Shown piece after piece: positions 60,877-64,000 of a stretch of DNA of 64,000 nucleotides (positions are counted from its first letter, which is position 1; the number at the start of each line of letters is the position of its first letter). Source of the DNA: Anabaena subtropica FACHB-260 (GTDB lineage: Bacteria; Cyanobacteriota; Cyanobacteriia; Cyanobacteriales; Nostocaceae); contig NZ_JACJRF010000006.1 of NCBI RefSeq assembly GCF_014697105.1, forward strand, positions 62,001 through 126,000, given 5' to 3'. Under the pieces are notes generated by a model that saw only the letters and a list, made by a program, of their open reading frames with translations, was not told the origin of the DNA and did not search any database. A program made the position numbers and the translations under genes.

Positions 60877-63800
60877 ATGAGCTTAATTAACCTGGATCTA
60901 GTTATCAGCGCAGTTACTAGCATTGCCAATCCTGTGATTAAAGAAAAAATCCTGCGTAGTGAGACAGTAATTAAGTTACTCCAGCAATTTAACCTTGATC
61001 CAGAGCATCCACCTGCGGATTTTAGCGGTGTTTACGCCTACACCTTAGTCGAATATGGTGTTGGCAAACCAAAAGCATTTCTGGAATTATTTCGACAAGA
61101 GGCCATTAAACAGGCTTTTCGCAAAGCATTAGGTCATAATAACCCCTCAATTCTGCTGTCTGAGGTTGATACTTTTCTTGATGCTTGTACTTTGGGTGAT
61201 GAAATCAGAAGCTTAGAACTGGACGTGAGAAGAGAAGTAGCTGCGTTTGCGACTGTATTTATTGAAGTCGCCAAACGCAGTCGCACACCTGCTGATGTTT
61301 TGATGAGTCAGCAGATTGGTTCTTTACATAAAAGGATTGCTAGTATCCAAGAACAACTGGAGAGATTGCCTACACTGGAAGGAATTCGGACAGAAATGGC
61401 AAGATTAGCCACCCAGAATTATCCAGCATTAACCCCAACTGCCACTGAAAATCAATGTAGAGCGATCGCCTTAGCCCAACAAATGCGAGGATGGTTTGAA
61501 ACCTTGGGCTACCGCCTAGAAAAATATGAAATCTGGGCAGAAGAATATTTTGAATGGATTATCAAAGTTCCAGTCCGCCGCAGTTATGACCGCATTCTTG
61601 TACGTGGGGTTGCAGGAGAAGTGGGACTGAGTGACGTTATGGCTTTGCGTCAATCAGTTAATCAACAAAAAACTGATGAAGGCTGGTTAGTCAGTACCCG
61701 ACGCATTTCCCGTGCAGCACGCGATGAAGTCAAGAAAGAAGAAAATCGTCACCTTGATTGTTTTACATTTGACGAACTGATTGATTTAGATGCTGACTTT
61801 ACTGGTTATCTTGATTGGTTAGAAGCGGAAATCAAACGCCGCAAGATTGATCAAAAGTATGTGCCGCTTGCTTGCACTAAAGAAGAAATTGATCCAGTAA
61901 CTAAGCGGCGAATTGGTGTCAGCCGTTATGAAGCAGAAGACGGTTGGATTGATGGTTACATCGACCTTTGGCTGGATGACCCTACTAAAGAACATATTTC
62001 CATTCTGGGAGAATTTGGCACAGGTAAAACTTGGTTTGTCTTTCACTATGCTTGGACAGCACTGCAACGTTACAAGGATGCTCAAAAACGTGGTGTTGAA
62101 CGTCCCCGTTTACCTCTAGTAATCACCCTGCGTGACTTTGCCAAGGCTTTAAATGTAGAAAATGTTTTGGCAGGTTTCTTCTTTACTCAACACAATATCC
62201 GCTTAAATAGCGAAGTGTTTGACCAACTCAACCGGATGGGTAAATTGCTGCTTATTTTCGATGGTTTTGACGAAATGGCAGCAAAAGTTGACCGCCAACA
62301 GATGATCAACAATTTCTGGGAACTCGCAAAGGTAGTAGTTCCAGGTTCTAAAGTTATTCTCACCTGTCGTACTGAACATTTCCCAGAGGCGAAAGAAGGA
62401 CGCGCTTTACTCAACGCAGAACTGCAAGCATCTACGAAGAAACTAACTGGGGAAACACCACAATTTGAAGTGCTGGAACTGGAGAAATTCAACGATGAGC
62501 AAATACGGCAGGTTTTGTTATACCAAGCTGAACCAGCCACAGTTGAACAAGTCATGGGCAATTCGCAATTATTAGACTTAGCCCGTCGTCCAGTGATGAC
62601 TGATTTAATTTTGGAAGCATTGCCAGATATTGAGTCCGGTAAACCTATTGATATGTCACGGGTTTATCTGTATGCAGTGCGGCGCAAGATGGAACGAGAT
62701 ATTAAGGCAGAACGTACTTTTACTTCCTTGGCAGATAAGTTGTACTTTTTATGCGAACTGTCTTGGGAGATGTTGTCTACTGACCAAATGAGTCTTAATT
62801 ATCGCTTGTTCCCAGAACGTATTCGTCGCTTATTTGATTCTGTTGTGCAAGAAGAGAAAGATTTAGATCACTGGCATTATGACATGATGGGACAGACCAT
62901 GCTTGTCCGTAATGCTGATGGTGACTACACTCCGGCTCATAGGTCACTGTTAGAGTTTTTTGTGGCGTATAAGTTTGCGGCAGAGTTGGGGGTGTTATCT
63001 AGCGATTTTACAGAATTGGCCCAAGCGCAATCGCTTGTAGATAAAAGCGTCGTCCCTGTTGATTATACTTGGTCTAGTTATTTTTCGCGTCAAAGGAGTG
63101 GTGAGGCGATCGCACCACTTAAGGCATTTATAAGTGAATCTTTGGAGAAGTTGAGGGAAACTTTTGGAAAAACGCCACTTACCAAAGCTGTCATGGATTT
63201 ACTTTTGCCGATGGTTGATCTTGAAGCAACAGAGGCAATTATTAAAGTTATTAAGGGGACAAGGAGAAGAAGTGAGGATGAGGTTGGCTATGTTGGTGGG
63301 AATGCGGCAACTGTTTTAGTAAAAGCAGATAAGGCTGCATTAAATCATCTTGACCTTTCTCAAGCGGTAATTTTACAAGCTGATTTGACCGAAGCAACTT
63401 TACATCATGTCAATTTTTCTCAAGCTAATCTGAGCAATTCTATTTTCACTAAGGTATTAGGCACTGTCTTGTCAGTAGCATTTAGTCCAGACGGAAGGAT
63501 TTTTGCTACAGCAGATGCTAATGGGGAAATCTACTTATGGCAATTTATAGATTGTAAACGGCTGTCCACTTTAGAAGGGCATATTGATTGGGTACGAACA
63601 ATTGCCTTTAGTCCCAATGGTCGAATGCTCGCCAGTGGTAGCCAAGACCAAACAGTAAAGTTGTGGGATATCCTCACAGGTAGATGCGTTAAAACTTTCA
63701 ATGAACACACTGATAGAATATATTCTGTTGCTTTTAGCCCTAATAGCCAAATACTAGCTAGTAGCAGCCAAGACCAAACAGTAAAGTTGTGGGATATCAA

Positions 63801-64000
63801 TACAGGTAAATGTCTTCAAACTTTACATGGTCACACTAATAGAATATATTGTGTTGCTTTTAGTCCTAATACTCTGATACTTGCTAGCGGTGCGGAAGAC
63901 CAAACAGTAAAGTTGTGGGATATCAATACAGGTGAATGTCTTCAAACTTTACATGGTCACACTAATAGAATTAGGTCGATTAATTTCAGCCCTGACGGTA
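60877..64000 (+). CDS. NACHT STAND NTPase with degenerate nuclease-like domain, pentapeptide and WD40 repeats (3'-truncated)
   Basis: The frame from ATG 60877 stays open to the window end (1,041 codons). Residues 1-200 are helical and unrecognised (SLINLDLVISAVTSIANPV). Residues about 206-325 (WFETLGYRLEKYEIW to GYLDWLEAEIKRR) resemble an Mrr-like restriction fold, but the expected E/Q-x-K core is replaced by RILVRGVAGE, so it is probably catalytically dead or changed. The NACHT module follows: Walker A GEFGTGKTW (K384) and Walker B LLLIFDGFDE (D462, D465). Pentapeptide-like repeats (about 821-856) precede WD40 units of 42 residues (VAFSPN..., DQTVKLWDI). Such NLR-like proteins sense invaders in bacteria; a defence role is inferred. 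It is the first gene inside the putative tRNA-integrated element. Confidence 0.88.
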   Translation, partial: MSLINLDLVISAVTSIANPVIKEKILRSETVIKLLQQFNLDPEHPPADFSGVYAYTLVEYGVGKPKAFLELFRQEAIKQAFRKALGHNNPSILLSEVDTFLDACTLGDEIRSLELDVRREVAAFATVFIEVAKRSRTPADVLMSQQIGSLHKRIASIQEQLERLPTLEGIRTEMARLATQNYPALTPTATENQCRAIALAQQMRGWFETLGYRLEKYEIWAEEYFEWIIKVPVRRSYDRILVRGVAGEVGLSDVMALRQSVNQQKTDEGWLVSTRRISRAARDEVKKEENRHLDCFTFDELIDLDADFTGYLDWLEAEIKRRKIDQKYVPLACTKEEIDPVTKRRIGVSRYEAEDGWIDGYIDLWLDDPTKEHISILGEFGTGKTWFVFHYAWTALQRYKDAQKRGVERPRLPLVITLRDFAKALNVENVLAGFFFTQHNIRLNSEVFDQLNRMGKLLLIFDGFDEMAAKVDRQQMINNFWELAKVVVPGSKVILTCRTEHFPEAKEGRALLNAELQASTKKLTGETPQFEVLELEKFNDEQIRQVLLYQAEPATVEQVMGNSQLLDLARRPVMTDLILEALPDIESGKPIDMSRVYLYAVRRKMERDIKAERTFTSLADKLYFLCELSWEMLSTDQMSLNYRLFPERIRRLFDSVVQEEKDLDHWHYDMMGQTMLVRNADGDYTPAHRSLLEFFVAYKFAAELGVLSSDFTELAQAQSLVDKSVVPVDYTWSSYFSRQRSGEAIAPLKAFISESLEKLRETFGKTPLTKAVMDLLLPMVDLEATEAIIKVIKGTRRRSEDEVGYVGGNAATVLVKADKAALNHLDLSQAVILQADLTEATLHHVNFSQANLSNSIFTKVLGTVLSVAFSPDGRIFATADANGEIYLWQFIDCKRLSTLEGHIDWVRTIAFSPNGRMLASGSQDQTVKLWDILTGRCVKTFNEHTDRIYSVAFSPNSQILASSSQDQTVKLWDINTGKCLQTLHGHTNRIYCVAFSPNTLILASGAEDQTVKLWDINTGECLQTLHGHTNRIRSINFSPDG
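63590..64000 (+). repeat. Near-identical WD40 repeat DNA, period 126 bp
   Basis: The phrase CCAAACAGTAAAGTTGTGGG, then ATATC and ACAGGT, recurs at about 63648, 63774 and 63900, exactly 126 bases apart. The last two complete units differ by only a few bases. High DNA identity implies recent duplication or gene conversion; the array continues beyond the window. Confidence 0.85.

Overview
The window reads as chromosome of a filamentous, heterocyst-type cyanobacterium of the Nostoc/Anabaena group. The HIP1 octamer GCGATCGC occurs dozens of times. Short tandem 7-mer repeats (STRR) fill many gene junctions, and the gene content is typically nostocalean (PEP-CTERM proteins, CHAT proteases, DUF1822, DUF928, DUF29, DUF3352). 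The fbp-tal-zwf-opcA oxidative pentose phosphate cluster is in the order described for Nostoc. From memory, the flavin-binding protein at 32090-32671 belongs to the family named after Alr4036 of PCC 7120, and the opcA cluster carries nearby numbers in that genome, so PCC 7120 or a close relative such as A. variabilis is the best guess. I could not check this.

Layout. 1-13.1 kb is housekeeping and envelope genes: partial gshA (glutathione), an HDAC-fold amidohydrolase, a Tat-exported PhoX-like protein, a PEP-CTERM protein, an MscS channel, an SLH-domain protein with a poly-Asp tail, an alpha/beta hydrolase, a Ser/Thr kinase, rimM and avtA. 13.4-15.9 kb is a formaldehyde-detoxification group (frmA, a DUF29 gene, fghA). 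16-32.7 kb holds a low-complexity secreted protein, glgP, mutL, a double-ATPase peptide ABC protein, an acetyltransferase, hrcA with a membrane protein and a glutathionyl-hydroquinone reductase, a rhodanese, a DUF3352 protein and cysE. 33.1-35.8 kb carries the B12-dependent ribonucleotide reductase and a small UPF0426-like protein.

35.8-49.8 kb is the most unusual chromosomal stretch: a TPR-CHAT protease, a DUF1822 protein translationally coupled to a divergent sigma-70-like protein, an RTX-repeat protein, a small exported PEP-CTERM-like protein, a two-partner-secretion exoprotein, a membrane-bound CHAT-CHASE2 protein and a DUF928 protein. Two caspase-like peptidases, a dedicated sigma-like factor and large exported proteins in one neighbourhood suggest a sensing, proteolysis and transcription module whose function is not established.

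50.1-56.6 kb is an RNA-binding protein followed by fbp-tal-zwf-opcA, which supplies NADPH in the dark and in heterocysts. 56.7-60.0 kb has a small membrane protein, an M23 peptidase, a membrane protein and an LpxB-related protein. At 60.0-60.4 kb lie a decayed Rpn/PDDEXK-type gene and the 3' half of a tRNA-Gly(UCC) with its terminator. This is the usual scar of a tRNA-integrating element, and the polarity places the element to the right. The first gene there is a giant NACHT STAND protein with a degenerate nuclease-like domain, pentapeptide repeats and near-identical WD40 repeats, running off the window. It resembles bacterial NLR-type defence proteins and is the strongest candidate for an undescribed system.
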